Source: JAXIPB01 sp045403155
GTDB lineage: Bacteria > Actinomycetota > Actinomycetes > Mycobacteriales > Micromonosporaceae
NCBI GenBank assembly: GCA_045403155.1
Contig: JAXIPB010000184.1
Coordinates: 1 to 33,594 of the forward strand
Direction: 5' to 3'
Length of the DNA: 33,594 bases
A program made the position numbers and the translations under genes. Positions 7,372-14,926 of this stretch are shown here, piece by piece. A model generated the notes under the pieces. The model did not search any database. It was not told the origin of the DNA and saw nothing but the letters and a program-made list of their open reading frames with translations. Numbering within the stretch: position 1 is the first letter of the stretch; each line of letters begins with the position of its first letter.

Positions 7372-8421
7372 GTGTTGATCCCGGACACGATCGTGCTCCG
7401 CCACGGTGACCCCGACCGCACGCTTGAAGGAGTCCGTCTCGTGCCGGAGATCGGGCTGCCGCGTGACCGGCTCGAGTTCAGCTACGACGAGTCCGACCGC
7501 GCCTGGCTGCTGCGCTTGCCCAGAGCTCCGGTCCGGCGCCTGGAGTATCGGCTTGAGCTGCGTCACCACGGGCGCACCGAGGTGGTCTGCGATCCGGACA
7601 ACCCGCTGCGTGCGCCAGGCGGCTTCGGTGAGAAGTCGGTCATCGAGCTGGGCGGCTACGAACCGCCCGAATGGCTGCGGATGCCAGCGGCGCCGGCTGC
7701 GTGGCGGGACCTGGCCGTGCGTTCGCGGGCGCTGAAAGCCGAAGTACCGGTACGCCTCTGGTCCCCGCCGGGCGCGGACGGCATCCTCCTGTCCCACGAC
7801 GGCGGCGAGTTCGACCGGCTGATCGGGCTCGGCCAGTACAGCGCCGCGATGATCGCGGCCGGCGGGATGCCGCCGCATCATCTGGTGCTGTTGAGCCCGG
7901 TCGAGCGCAACGACTGGTACTCGGCGAATCCGGCGTACGCGCGAGCCCTCGCCGACGACGTGCTGCCCTTGGTACGAGCGGACCTCGACACGGACGCTCC
8001 GTGCGTCGCGCTCGGCGCGAGCCTGGGCGCGCTGGCGCTGCTGCACGCGCACCGCCGTCATCCGTACCTCTTTGGCGGGATGTTCCTACAATCCGGCAGT
8101 TTCTTCCAGGATCGATTCGATGCCCAGGAGTCGAGCTTTCCGCATTACCGCCGGATCATCCGATTCGTCGGTGGAGTGCGACGCCGTCGGCCCTCCGCCC
8201 CTCGCGTACCCATCGTCATCACCTGCGGCAGCGCCGAGGAGAACCTGGCCAATAACCGGGACATGGCTCAAACGCTGCATAAGCAGGGCTACCCGGTCCG
8301 CCTGATCGAGGTGCCGGACGCGCACAACTATGTCGCCTGGCGAGATGCGTGGGATCCACAGCTGGCCGAACTCGCCCGCCAGGTATGGACCGGTGATTCG
8401 ACTCGGGCGCAAGATGGCTGA
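7372..8421 (+). CDS. Enterochelin esterase-like alpha/beta hydrolase
   Basis: The 349-residue product has an N-terminal beta-rich domain (about 1-100) as in Fes-type esterases, then an alpha/beta-hydrolase domain of the esterase D/Fes group. The nucleophile elbow is GASLGA (Ser217) and the likely catalytic histidine is His318 in VPDAHNYVAWRDAW; an acidic residue around the CGSAEEN loop (286-291) could complete the triad. Fes hydrolyses siderophore ester bonds, but similar proteins act on other esters. There is no signal peptide, so it is probably cytoplasmic. The GTG start abuts a TAGGGT -10 box. Its stop codon lies directly before the next esterase's GTG. Siderophore use is not supported by any transport or synthesis gene here, so the substrate is open. 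Confidence 0.82.
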   Translation: MLIPDTIVLRHGDPDRTLEGVRLVPEIGLPRDRLEFSYDESDRAWLLRLPRAPVRRLEYRLELRHHGRTEVVCDPDNPLRAPGGFGEKSVIELGGYEPPEWLRMPAAPAAWRDLAVRSRALKAEVPVRLWSPPGADGILLSHDGGEFDRLIGLGQYSAAMIAAGGMPPHHLVLLSPVERNDWYSANPAYARALADDVLPLVRADLDTDAPCVALGASLGALALLHAHRRHPYLFGGMFLQSGSFFQDRFDAQESSFPHYRRIIRFVGGVRRRRPSAPRVPIVITCGSAEENLANNRDMAQTLHKQGYPVRLIEVPDAHNYVAWRDAWDPQLAELARQVWTGDSTRAQDG

Positions 8422-9165
8422 GTGGATGGGCACTCCACCTGGCTGCACTCGCCGGCGATCGGCGCGCCTGGCGAGGTGATCAGGTATGGACACTGGGGGC
8501 GACCGGTGCTGGTCTTCCCGGCCGAGCGCGGGCGTGCGTCCGACCTCTCCAGCAATGGCATGGTCGACGCGGTCGTCCCGCTGATCGACGCCGGTCGGGT
8601 CAAGCTCTACTGCGTCGACTCGTACGATGGAGCATCATGGTCTGCGAGCGATGTCCCGCTGGAGGAGCGTGCCCAGCGTCACGTCCGGTATGAGTCGTGG
8701 ATTCTGGAGCAGGTTGTTCCGTACATTGTGGACGACTGTGGCGGCCCGCTTGATATCGCGACGGCGGGCGCTTCCATGGGCGCGTTTCACGCGCTCAACT
8801 TCGCGCTGCGGCGGGCCGATCTCTTTCCCCTCGCGATCTGTCTGTCCGGGAACTACGACCCCACCATTTGGAACGGCTGGGGCGAGCGCGGCGACACCGT
8901 GTACTTCAACAATCCGACCGACTACGTCGGTCACCTGCGTGGTGACGATTTGGATTGGCTGCGCGGTCGGCTATCGATTGTGCTGGTGTGTGGTCAGGGC
9001 CAGTGGGAGGACACCACCGGTGCGCTCGAATCGACGCGGCGGATGGCCGGGATGCTCGCCGAGAAGGGCATCCGGCATGAGCTGGATCTCTGGGGGCCGG
9101 ACACGCCACATGACTGGCCCTCATGGCGGGCGCAACTGGCGTACCACTTACCGCGAATCTGCTGA
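8422..9165 (+). CDS. Esterase family (D/antigen 85-type fold) protein
   Basis: The 247-residue protein is a compact alpha/beta hydrolase. The nucleophile is Ser118 in ATAGASMGAFHAL, and the catalytic histidine is His230 in GPDTPHDWPSWRAQ; an Asp or Glu in the VCGQGQWEDTTG segment (189-200) probably completes the triad. The N-terminus (RYGHWGRPVLVFPAERGRA) is typical of this esterase group. It lacks a signal peptide. GTG at 8422 directly follows the upstream TGA at 8419-8421, so the two esterase genes are probably translated together. It lies 23 bp before the ATP-grasp gene. The pairing of two different esterases with an ATP-grasp enzyme suggests linked cleavage and ligation on one substrate, which is inference. 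Confidence 0.82.
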   Translation: MDGHSTWLHSPAIGAPGEVIRYGHWGRPVLVFPAERGRASDLSSNGMVDAVVPLIDAGRVKLYCVDSYDGASWSASDVPLEERAQRHVRYESWILEQVVPYIVDDCGGPLDIATAGASMGAFHALNFALRRADLFPLAICLSGNYDPTIWNGWGERGDTVYFNNPTDYVGHLRGDDLDWLRGRLSIVLVCGQGQWEDTTGALESTRRMAGMLAEKGIRHELDLWGPDTPHDWPSWRAQLAYHLPRIC

Positions 9166-9188
9166 CCGGGTCGCGAAAGGGAGGGCGT

Positions 9189-10424
9189 ATGTCGCAGGCA
9201 GAGCACGTGATCGGCCTGCTGCTCGGCACCGAGGAGGACTGGCCGCGCGCCTTTGAAACGCTGCTTGCCCGCTTGGGCGCGGTTACAGACGCGGCCGGCG
9301 TCAGCCACCGCTTCCGCAGCAGTCGTGTCACCATCGAGCCGTTCAACCTGCGCGACCGCCCCCGACACTCCCTCGTCATCGACCGATTGGCGTACTGGTA
9401 CTACCACCCCCGTGAGTGGCTGAAGAAGGTCGCGTTGATGGACGGGGTGTATCTGCTCAACAGCCCATTCACGTTCCAGTCGATGGAGAAGCACGCCGCG
9501 TACTGCGCGATGATCCGGCTGGGGTTGAAGGTCCCGGAAACGGTGCTGGTGCCATTCAAGCACCCGGTCGACAACGTTCGTTACGCGTACACCGCTGCAC
9601 GCTACAACCAACCGTTCAACCTCGACGAGGTGGCTGCGCCTCTGGGCTACCCGCTGTTCATGAAGCCGTACGACGGCGGAGGCTGGGTGGGGGTCTCGCG
9701 GATCCGCGATAGCGCGGAGCTCCACGCGGCCTACGATGCATCGGGCGAGCGTCTGATGCACCTGCAACAGTCAGTCGAGGGCTACGACGTCTTCGTCCGC
9801 TCCCTGTCCATCGGGCCGGAGACGATGGTGATGAAGTTCCGGCCGGAGCTTCCGATGCACGAGCGATACGCCGTCGAACACGGCTTCCTCTCGGCGCCCG
9901 TCGGTGAGGAGGTGATCACGATCTCGCATCTGGTCAACGCGTTCTTCCGGTGGGAGTTCAATTCGTGCGAGATGCTCGTCAAGGGTGACGCTGTGCACCC
10001 CATCGATTACGCCAATGCCTGCCCCGACGTCGCGTTGACCTCCCTGCACTACTACTTCCCGTGGGCAATGAGCGCGCTCCTGCGATGGAGCGTGTTCTGT
10101 GTCGTCACGCAACGCCCGCTACGGGTCGACACCGATGTCGAGCGGTATTTCGAGATCGCCGACCGGGCCGACATGTCGTACGAGGACAAGCTGGCCGGCT
10201 ATCGGCGACTGGCCGACGAGCACTTCGACAGCGACCGGTACACCGAGTTCTGTTCATCGCACCTGAGTCACGTCGACGAGATGGTCCACGACTGGGTGCG
10301 CTCGGCCGAATTCGACGACCTGTTGGTCGGCACTGTACAGGCGACGTACCCACCCGACGAGCACGAGAGGTTCGTCGTTCACTTCCGCGGATTGATCGAC
10401 GCGTGGATCGCAGACCACGCATAG
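9189..10424 (+). CDS. ATP-grasp family carboxylate ligase-like protein
   Basis: The 411-residue product has the ATP-grasp core: a lysine- and glycine-rich nucleotide loop YPLFMKPYDGGGWVGVSRI near residues 154-172, and a metal-binding segment around NSCEMLVKGDAVHPIDYANA. ATP-grasp enzymes join a carboxylate to an amine or thiol through an acyl phosphate. Only general family membership is clear; it is not RimK, DdlA or PurK by motif. ATG at 9189 is preceded by AAGGGAGG (9177-9184), spacing 4-5 nt, and is preferred over the frame opening at 9123, which overlaps the esterase gene. The end overlaps the start of the secreted phosphoesterase gene by 22 bp. With two esterases upstream it may build or rework a peptide- or ester-type metabolite. 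Confidence 0.8.
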   Translation: MSQAEHVIGLLLGTEEDWPRAFETLLARLGAVTDAAGVSHRFRSSRVTIEPFNLRDRPRHSLVIDRLAYWYYHPREWLKKVALMDGVYLLNSPFTFQSMEKHAAYCAMIRLGLKVPETVLVPFKHPVDNVRYAYTAARYNQPFNLDEVAAPLGYPLFMKPYDGGGWVGVSRIRDSAELHAAYDASGERLMHLQQSVEGYDVFVRSLSIGPETMVMKFRPELPMHERYAVEHGFLSAPVGEEVITISHLVNAFFRWEFNSCEMLVKGDAVHPIDYANACPDVALTSLHYYFPWAMSALLRWSVFCVVTQRPLRVDTDVERYFEIADRADMSYEDKLAGYRRLADEHFDSDRYTEFCSSHLSHVDEMVHDWVRSAEFDDLLVGTVQATYPPDEHERFVVHFRGLIDAWIADHA

Positions 10425-11287
10425 CCGCCACGGGCGCCATCGCCGCCACGGCCCTGATCGCCGTCGCCGCGTTCGCGCTGAAGGCAGATGCGCCGGCGCC
10501 GGCGCACCGGCAGACCTACCTCCAGTTCAATCTGTGCGGCAACGCGTGCAGCGGTGGCGGGCTCGGGATCGTCAACGATCTCGTGAGGTCCATCAGGGAG
10601 CGGCGACCGTTCGCGGTCACGCTGAACGAGGTATGCGAAAACCAGTACGATCGGCTGCGTGGCGGCCTTGCCCCGTACACGGGCCAATTCGACCCGACCG
10701 GCGCGACGTGTCACAACGGAGCCCGGTACGGCAACGCCGTCCTGGTGCGGGCGTCCGGGGTCCGTTATCTCGGCAGCTGGGGGCTGCCCAGCCCTGCCGC
10801 GGATGAGGCGCGCCGTGTGATGTGCGTTGAGACGCGGGCGCCTGCCGCCACATCCCTGGTCGTCTGTGTCACTCATATTTCGAACGTCTCGGGCAACATC
10901 GCGGCGCAGGTGACCGCGGTTGCCGGCACCGTCGCTGACTTGGCGACCACCAATGCGGTGCTCCTCGGCGGTGACTTCAATACCGATCCGGCCGATCCTC
11001 GGCTGGATCCGTTGTACGGCTTGTGCGGGAGTCCGGGCTTCGGTGGGTTTCGCGACGCCGACTGGGGCGGCTGCGCGAGCCGGTCCACGATCAACATGCG
11101 GGATGGCTCGGACGTCATCAATGAGGACACTTACGGACGGCACAAGTTCGATTACATCTTCCTGTCCGATGCCGATTGGTTCTCGGTAAGCGCGGATGCG
11201 ATAGAGGTACCGATCGGATTGTCAGACCACGACGCCCTGTGGACGACGGCGATGCTACGGCCCGAACCACGCGCCATATCCTTATGA
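10403..11287 (+). CDS. Secreted endonuclease/exonuclease/phosphatase (EEP) family protein
   Basis: The 294-residue protein starts with a signal peptide: a basic MDRRPR, a hydrophobic run of about residues 7-27 and an AxA-like site near DAPAPA (29-34). The mature part is an EEP fold with YLQFNLCGN (40-48), the metal-binding Glu76 in TLNEVCENQ, VTHIS (157-161), GGDFNTDP (189-196), KFDYIF and the final SDHDALW (274-280). The family includes DNase I-like nucleases and phosphoesterases. Several Cys (45, 49, 78, 103, 208, 224) suggest disulfides outside the cell. GTG at 10403 is chosen because it gives a complete signal peptide; it overlaps the ATP-grasp gene by 22 bp. The substrate, nucleic acid or phospholipid/phosphate ester, cannot be told. 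Confidence 0.8.
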   Translation: MDRRPRIAATGAIAATALIAVAAFALKADAPAPAHRQTYLQFNLCGNACSGGGLGIVNDLVRSIRERRPFAVTLNEVCENQYDRLRGGLAPYTGQFDPTGATCHNGARYGNAVLVRASGVRYLGSWGLPSPAADEARRVMCVETRAPAATSLVVCVTHISNVSGNIAAQVTAVAGTVADLATTNAVLLGGDFNTDPADPRLDPLYGLCGSPGFGGFRDADWGGCASRSTINMRDGSDVINEDTYGRHKFDYIFLSDADWFSVSADAIEVPIGLSDHDALWTTAMLRPEPRAISL

Positions 11288-11380
11288 CGATCCGCCGCGT
11301 GCAACCGCTGCCGGGGTTCGCGACGTCCTAGTTGCGGTCGGCCGATCGGCGGCCAGCCGGGGCGCGGTCAGGAGAACGTG

Positions 11381-12214
11381 ATGAACAAGGGCGTGAGCGG
11401 GGCGAACCCATGGTCGGCGGCGTGCGCGATCGTTGGATTGTTCGCCGCCATGCTCGGACTCGGCTACTACCTACGCCCGGTGTTTTCGGGCGTAGGGCTC
11501 TACCTTCGAATCGGGACCTTCCATGTTCCCACCGCGGAGACCGTATGGGGACGGATGGTGATCTGGGCGGTCATCTGCGTGGCGCTGCTGGCCGGTTGGC
11601 GATGGCTCGCCGTGGGCGCGGCCTGGCTCGCCGCCATCGGCGAGGCGGTGGTGCTCCTGCGATACCATTCCGAGCCCAGCCTCATATCTGCCTGGCTGCT
11701 CATCGCCGCCACTGCCGTCGCTGTGTTGCTCACGGTCGCGTTGGGAGCAAGTCCCGGCATACGCCTTATCGGGTATCCGAGGGCGGCTCTGCTCGCTTGT
11801 GCCGGGCTACTCGTCGCGGCGTCGCCCTTGATCCTTTTCGCATTCGCCGAGGCCATTCCGGCCGGATCGTCGGCTGAAGGCGTCGCCATCTTGGTGCTCG
11901 ACGGACGCATTGGTGCCGCCGTGACCGGTGTGACGATGGCGGTGGCCATCACCGCAGGTTCGTTCGGCCTGGCCGCCATCGAGCCGCCGGTACGGCGACG
12001 GTCCATTGTGGTCCTCTCCGCGATGGCGAGCCTCCTGACCGTCGCCCAACTCGGCACCGATCGGGCGTTCGATCTGCCGGTGATTGCGCAACCGCTGCTG
12101 TCGAACATCGCCCTCGCCGTCGCATTCGGCGTGGTGCCGTTGGCCGTCATGCTCGTCGGCGCGGTTGCCGTGGCGCGCCGCGAGAATCCTCGGCTGGAGG
12201 ACGTTCGCACCTAG
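11381..12214 (+). CDS. Hypothetical multi-pass membrane protein, 277 aa
   Basis: The product is dominated by hydrophobic segments, around seven or eight, separated by short polar loops, for example WSAACAIVGLFAAMLGLGYY, VIWAVICVALLAGWRWLA, AWLLIAATAVAVLLTVAL and a final pair near the C-terminus (FGVVPLAVMLVGAVAVARR). There is no recognisable catalytic motif or family. ATG at 11381 is chosen over the GTG at 11378 because AGGAG (11370-11374) is 6 nt upstream of the ATG. It starts 93 bp after the phosphoesterase gene and ends 10 bp before the DNA glycosylase gene, which has its own -10 box. No function can be offered. Confidence 0.72.
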   Translation: MNKGVSGANPWSAACAIVGLFAAMLGLGYYLRPVFSGVGLYLRIGTFHVPTAETVWGRMVIWAVICVALLAGWRWLAVGAAWLAAIGEAVVLLRYHSEPSLISAWLLIAATAVAVLLTVALGASPGIRLIGYPRAALLACAGLLVAASPLILFAFAEAIPAGSSAEGVAILVLDGRIGAAVTGVTMAVAITAGSFGLAAIEPPVRRRSIVVLSAMASLLTVAQLGTDRAFDLPVIAQPLLSNIALAVAFGVVPLAVMLVGAVAVARRENPRLEDVRT

Positions 12215-12217
12215 ATT
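12212..12217 (+). promoter_or_regulatory. Putative -10 box of the DNA glycosylase gene (leaderless)
   Basis: TAGATT overlaps the stop codon of the membrane-protein gene and ends 7 nt before the ATG at 12225, so transcription would start at the ATG. There is no ribosome binding site ahead of that ATG, which supports a leaderless message. Confidence 0.45.
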
Positions 12218-12224
12218 GAGCTTC

Positions 12225-13064
12225 ATGCCCGAGCTTCCGGAGGTCGAGTCCGCCCGCCAGGTCATCGAGCGGATGGCGCTCGGCCGGCGGATCGTGGACG
12301 CCGACGACTCCGATACCTACGTGTGCCGCCCCCACCTACCCGGCGAGATTCGCGCGGCCCTATGGGGCCGCCGATTGACCGCGGTCCACCGTCGGGGCAA
12401 GAGCATGTGGTGCGAGACGTCCGGCGCGAACCGATCGCGGCTACCTGGCCCGACGCTCGGCATCCACCTCGGCATGTCGGGCAGGATCGTGTTCGCAGAC
12501 GGCCACGGTCGGGAGGTCGACGGCGGCGACTACTGGGAACGCGGTCGAGCGCCCGGAGACCACCGATTCTCCCGGTTCTCGTTGACCTTCGCCGATGGCG
12601 CTCGACTGATCTTCGTCGACCCACGCCGGCTCGGCCGAGTCCGGCTCGACCCTCCAGTCGAGACGCTGGGGCCCGATGCGCGCGAGATCACGCCGGCTCA
12701 GTTTCGGGCGGTGATGGCGCGGGGGACAGCGCCGGTGAAGGCACGCCTGCTCGACCAGGACGCCGTCGCCGGTGTCGGGAATCTGCTCGCCGACCAGGCC
12801 CTGTGGCTGGCGAAGGTCAATCCGGCTCGACCGGTCAACGATCTGTCGCGCGTGGAGATCGACCGGCTGTTGCGGGCGCTGCGCGGCGCCGTGGAATCGG
12901 CCGTCGCGGGCGGCGGGGTTCACACGCTGTCGATCGTCCCGTCGCGTACGACCGGCGCGATCTGCCCGCGATGCGGTGCGCCCATGTACCGCGGCATGGT
13001 CGGTGGCCGAACGACATGGTGGTGTTCACGCGAACAGGCCGACGAAGTCGGTGAGAGCCACTGA
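12225..13064 (+). CDS. Fpg/Nei family DNA glycosylase with an incomplete zinc finger
   Basis: This 279-residue base-excision repair enzyme removes oxidised bases and cuts the DNA strand. The N-terminus MPELPEVE supplies the catalytic Pro2 and Glu3 after removal of Met; Lys60 in RRGKSMW matches the conserved lysine. The helix-two-turn-helix contains DQDAVAGVGNLLADQALW (178-195). The C-terminal zinc finger has Cys247, Cys250 and Cys267 but the fourth position is Glu270 (WWCSRE where CxxC is usual). Metal binding may therefore be weaker or use another ligand. The fpg/nei subtype cannot be settled from motifs. The ATG at 12225 is set by the obligatory MPELPEVE and by the -10 box 7 nt upstream. 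The gene is probably transcribed alone. Confidence 0.9.
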   Translation: MPELPEVESARQVIERMALGRRIVDADDSDTYVCRPHLPGEIRAALWGRRLTAVHRRGKSMWCETSGANRSRLPGPTLGIHLGMSGRIVFADGHGREVDGGDYWERGRAPGDHRFSRFSLTFADGARLIFVDPRRLGRVRLDPPVETLGPDAREITPAQFRAVMARGTAPVKARLLDQDAVAGVGNLLADQALWLAKVNPARPVNDLSRVEIDRLLRALRGAVESAVAGGGVHTLSIVPSRTTGAICPRCGAPMYRGMVGGRTTWWCSREQADEVGESH

Positions 13065-13132
13065 AAGCGGGCACAGCGGACACCGTGGCCAAAAGCTTCC
13101 CCTACGGCGCATTGTGTTGAAAGAATCGCCGC

Positions 13133-13534
13133 GTGCGGGTGAACGACGACATCGTTGATTGTTGGTGGGAGTATCAACGTCTGCTACGGGGCTCCCCACA
13201 GGAGCGAAAGGCGCTCGAGGCTGGCCATCCCGCCCGTGTGTACGACCGTTGGAAAGAGGCGACCCGCCGGGTCCACCGCGGCGGCATACCAGCCTTGGAT
13301 CTCATCGTCGCTCTGATTTCCGAAGCCCCGGACGATCACGGCGTCTCGTTGGTCGCGACTGGGCCCTTGGAGACGCTGCTGCGAATAGATGCCGACGCCG
13401 TCATCGACGAGATCGGGCGAATCGCGCAGACCGACGCTCGCTTCCGACAAGCCCTGGCCGATGTCTGGATTGACACGGGTGCGATATCACCCGACATCGC
13501 GCAACGGCTTCGAGCGCTCACATCGGCCACCTGA
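13133..13534 (+). CDS. Small soluble protein, DUF6869-like
   Basis: The 133-residue protein has an Arg- and Trp-rich N-terminal helix (WWEYQRLLRGSPQERKALEA), then DLIVALISEAPDDHGVSLVA, GPLETLLRIDADAVIDEIGR and FRQALADVW. This pattern matches what I recall of DUF6869 proteins, whose function is unknown. It has no membrane segment or signal peptide. GTG at 13133 is assumed; a second GTG at 13139 is nearly as good, and neither has a clear ribosome binding site. It lies 68 bp after the DNA glycosylase and converges on the PucR gene, 30 bp away. The role is unknown. Confidence 0.65.
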   Translation: MRVNDDIVDCWWEYQRLLRGSPQERKALEAGHPARVYDRWKEATRRVHRGGIPALDLIVALISEAPDDHGVSLVATGPLETLLRIDADAVIDEIGRIAQTDARFRQALADVWIDTGAISPDIAQRLRALTSAT

Positions 13535-13564
13535 GCGACGACTTCGAACGACCCTGGCCTCTGG

Positions 13565-14776
13565 TTACGGCTTCGCGCCCCGTAGCCGTAGGATCCGGGT
13601 CGCCTCGAGGGCGAGGTGGAGCTCGGCCACACCGGTCGGATGGGAGAGGCTGCGGCCGGTGAGTTCCTCCAGGCGTCGCAGCCGGTAGCGAACAGTGTTT
13701 CGATGCAGGTGCATCCGTTCGGCTGCGACTGACGTTGCTCCGCCTTCGGCGAACCACACGTGCAATGTGGTCAGAATGCTGTCGCATTCAGGCTCCGGCA
13801 GCGCGAGGACGGGACCGAGGATCGCGTTGGCCACGAGAAGCGCCGCGTCCGGCGCGCTGGCAAGCAGGACCGCGATGGGGACCTGGTCGTAGCGAACAGG
13901 TCCCTGGTTGGAGGGGGTCGCGGCCTGGTAGGCGATCCGCGCCTGGCGAAGCGCAGCCGGGGTCTGCTCGAGGTTCTCGTACGGCTCGCTCAGGCCGATC
14001 GGCCCGTTGGCGAGCTCGGTGAGCACTTCGCAAAGCCCTCCGATCCGAACCCGGGGAGTCAGCACCATCACGCCGATATGCGCGTCGACCTCAACACGCC
14101 ACACGGACTGCACGCCACGATGGCGCAGCGCGTCCTCGGCGTTAGCGATTGCCTCGACGCCGGGGTTGGGGGTCTGCGCCGCCGCGACCACGTACGGTCC
14201 CTGGCGCGGCAGCCGGAGCGCGGTGATGGACTCCCATAGTTGCGAGCCGTCGCCGACATCGCCACGCAGGAGCACGTCGAGCATCGCATTGCGGATCTGT
14301 TGGTCGCGGCGGGCGCGCTCGTCAACGGTGTCCCGATAGGACGTCGTCACCTCGCCGGAGAGCTCGTCAATGATGAACCACAGGTCGGAGGCCGCGTCGA
14401 GCAGGGCGACCGGGCTGCTATCGGCTGTCTCGGCCTCGCCCAGGATGGCCGCCCACAGGAACTTTCCGGCGATCCGGTAGGCGTGCAGGATGACCGCGAG
14501 GGGCACGCCTTGTTCGGCCCGCCGGCGACCGGTTGCCCTGGGTGGCTCCAGTCCCGGCGTCTGGCGGCCGGCGAACCGGCTCAGGATGTGTACGAGGTTG
14601 TCGCGAACCGAAGCGCGAAGGTCCTCCGCCGGTACGACACCACCGGCGCCATAGAACGGTTCCGTGTCCCGAATCAACGCGGAAAGTTCGGTGGCCAGAT
14701 CGTCGATCCGGCTCAGCAACCGCTCCCCGATCACAGCGACCGCTGGGCCCCGCAGCTCGGGCGGCGGTCCGGTCAT
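13565..14776 (-). CDS. PucR family transcriptional regulator
   Basis: The 403-residue protein ends in a PucR/CdaR-type helix-turn-helix (about 345-390): the helices are in VAAERMHLHRNTVRYRLRRL, followed by EELTGRSLSHPTGVAELHLAL, the usual C-terminal signature. The N-terminal and central parts (GVPLAVILHAYRIAGKFLW; a GGDEF-like degenerate domain around LVANAILGPVLALP) match this regulator group, which often senses a small metabolite. The gene is divergent from the acyl-CoA ligase-PHA synthase run, with 150 bp between starts, so it is the best candidate regulator of those genes; sign and ligand are unknown. The ATG at 14774-14776 is supported by TAGGCT (14783-14788, minus strand) six nt upstream, as in leaderless genes. 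Confidence 0.88.
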   Translation of the reverse strand: MTGPPPELRGPAVAVIGERLLSRIDDLATELSALIRDTEPFYGAGGVVPAEDLRASVRDNLVHILSRFAGRQTPGLEPPRATGRRRAEQGVPLAVILHAYRIAGKFLWAAILGEAETADSSPVALLDAASDLWFIIDELSGEVTTSYRDTVDERARRDQQIRNAMLDVLLRGDVGDGSQLWESITALRLPRQGPYVVAAAQTPNPGVEAIANAEDALRHRGVQSVWRVEVDAHIGVMVLTPRVRIGGLCEVLTELANGPIGLSEPYENLEQTPAALRQARIAYQAATPSNQGPVRYDQVPIAVLLASAPDAALLVANAILGPVLALPEPECDSILTTLHVWFAEGGATSVAAERMHLHRNTVRYRLRRLEELTGRSLSHPTGVAELHLALEATRILRLRGAKP

Positions 14777-14926
14777 CCCCGCAGCCTAGCCAGCTGGTGC
14801 ACGCGCACAATCGATCGGCGTACGAGTGTGTGGGCGCGCACATGGCCTCATCCGGATGCAGCCGGTCACACTTCTTCCACAGATGGCGTCCAGCGTCGCG
14901 CGCCGAAGGTCGCGAAGGAGGATGCC
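14777..14926. promoter_or_regulatory. Divergent promoter region, PucR gene and PHA operon
   Basis: This 150-bp stretch separates the two starts. On the minus side TAGGCT at 14783-14788 serves the PucR gene. On the plus side the ribosome binding site GGAGG lies just before the ATG at 14927. The GTGCACGCGCAC stretch (14797-14808) and the GTGTGGGCGCGCAC stretch further right are GC-rich and partly palindromic, and could be an operator for PucR, but no symmetric site stands out. Confidence 0.35.

Noticed and set aside
6949..8061. A long minus-strand open frame opposite the FkbM and esterase genes
   Set aside because: It overlaps two well-supported genes, has no recognisable domain and is Arg/Pro/Ala-rich, as expected for a shadow frame in GC-rich DNA.
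10061..10402. Upstream extension of the EEP phosphoesterase
   Set aside because: It lies within the ATP-grasp gene in another frame; the start at 10403 gives a complete signal peptide.
14240..14926. A 229-codon extension of the acyl-CoA ligase at its 5' end
   Set aside because: It is antisense to the PucR gene, has no domain, and the ATG at 14927 has a good ribosome binding site and begins the family's usual N-terminus.
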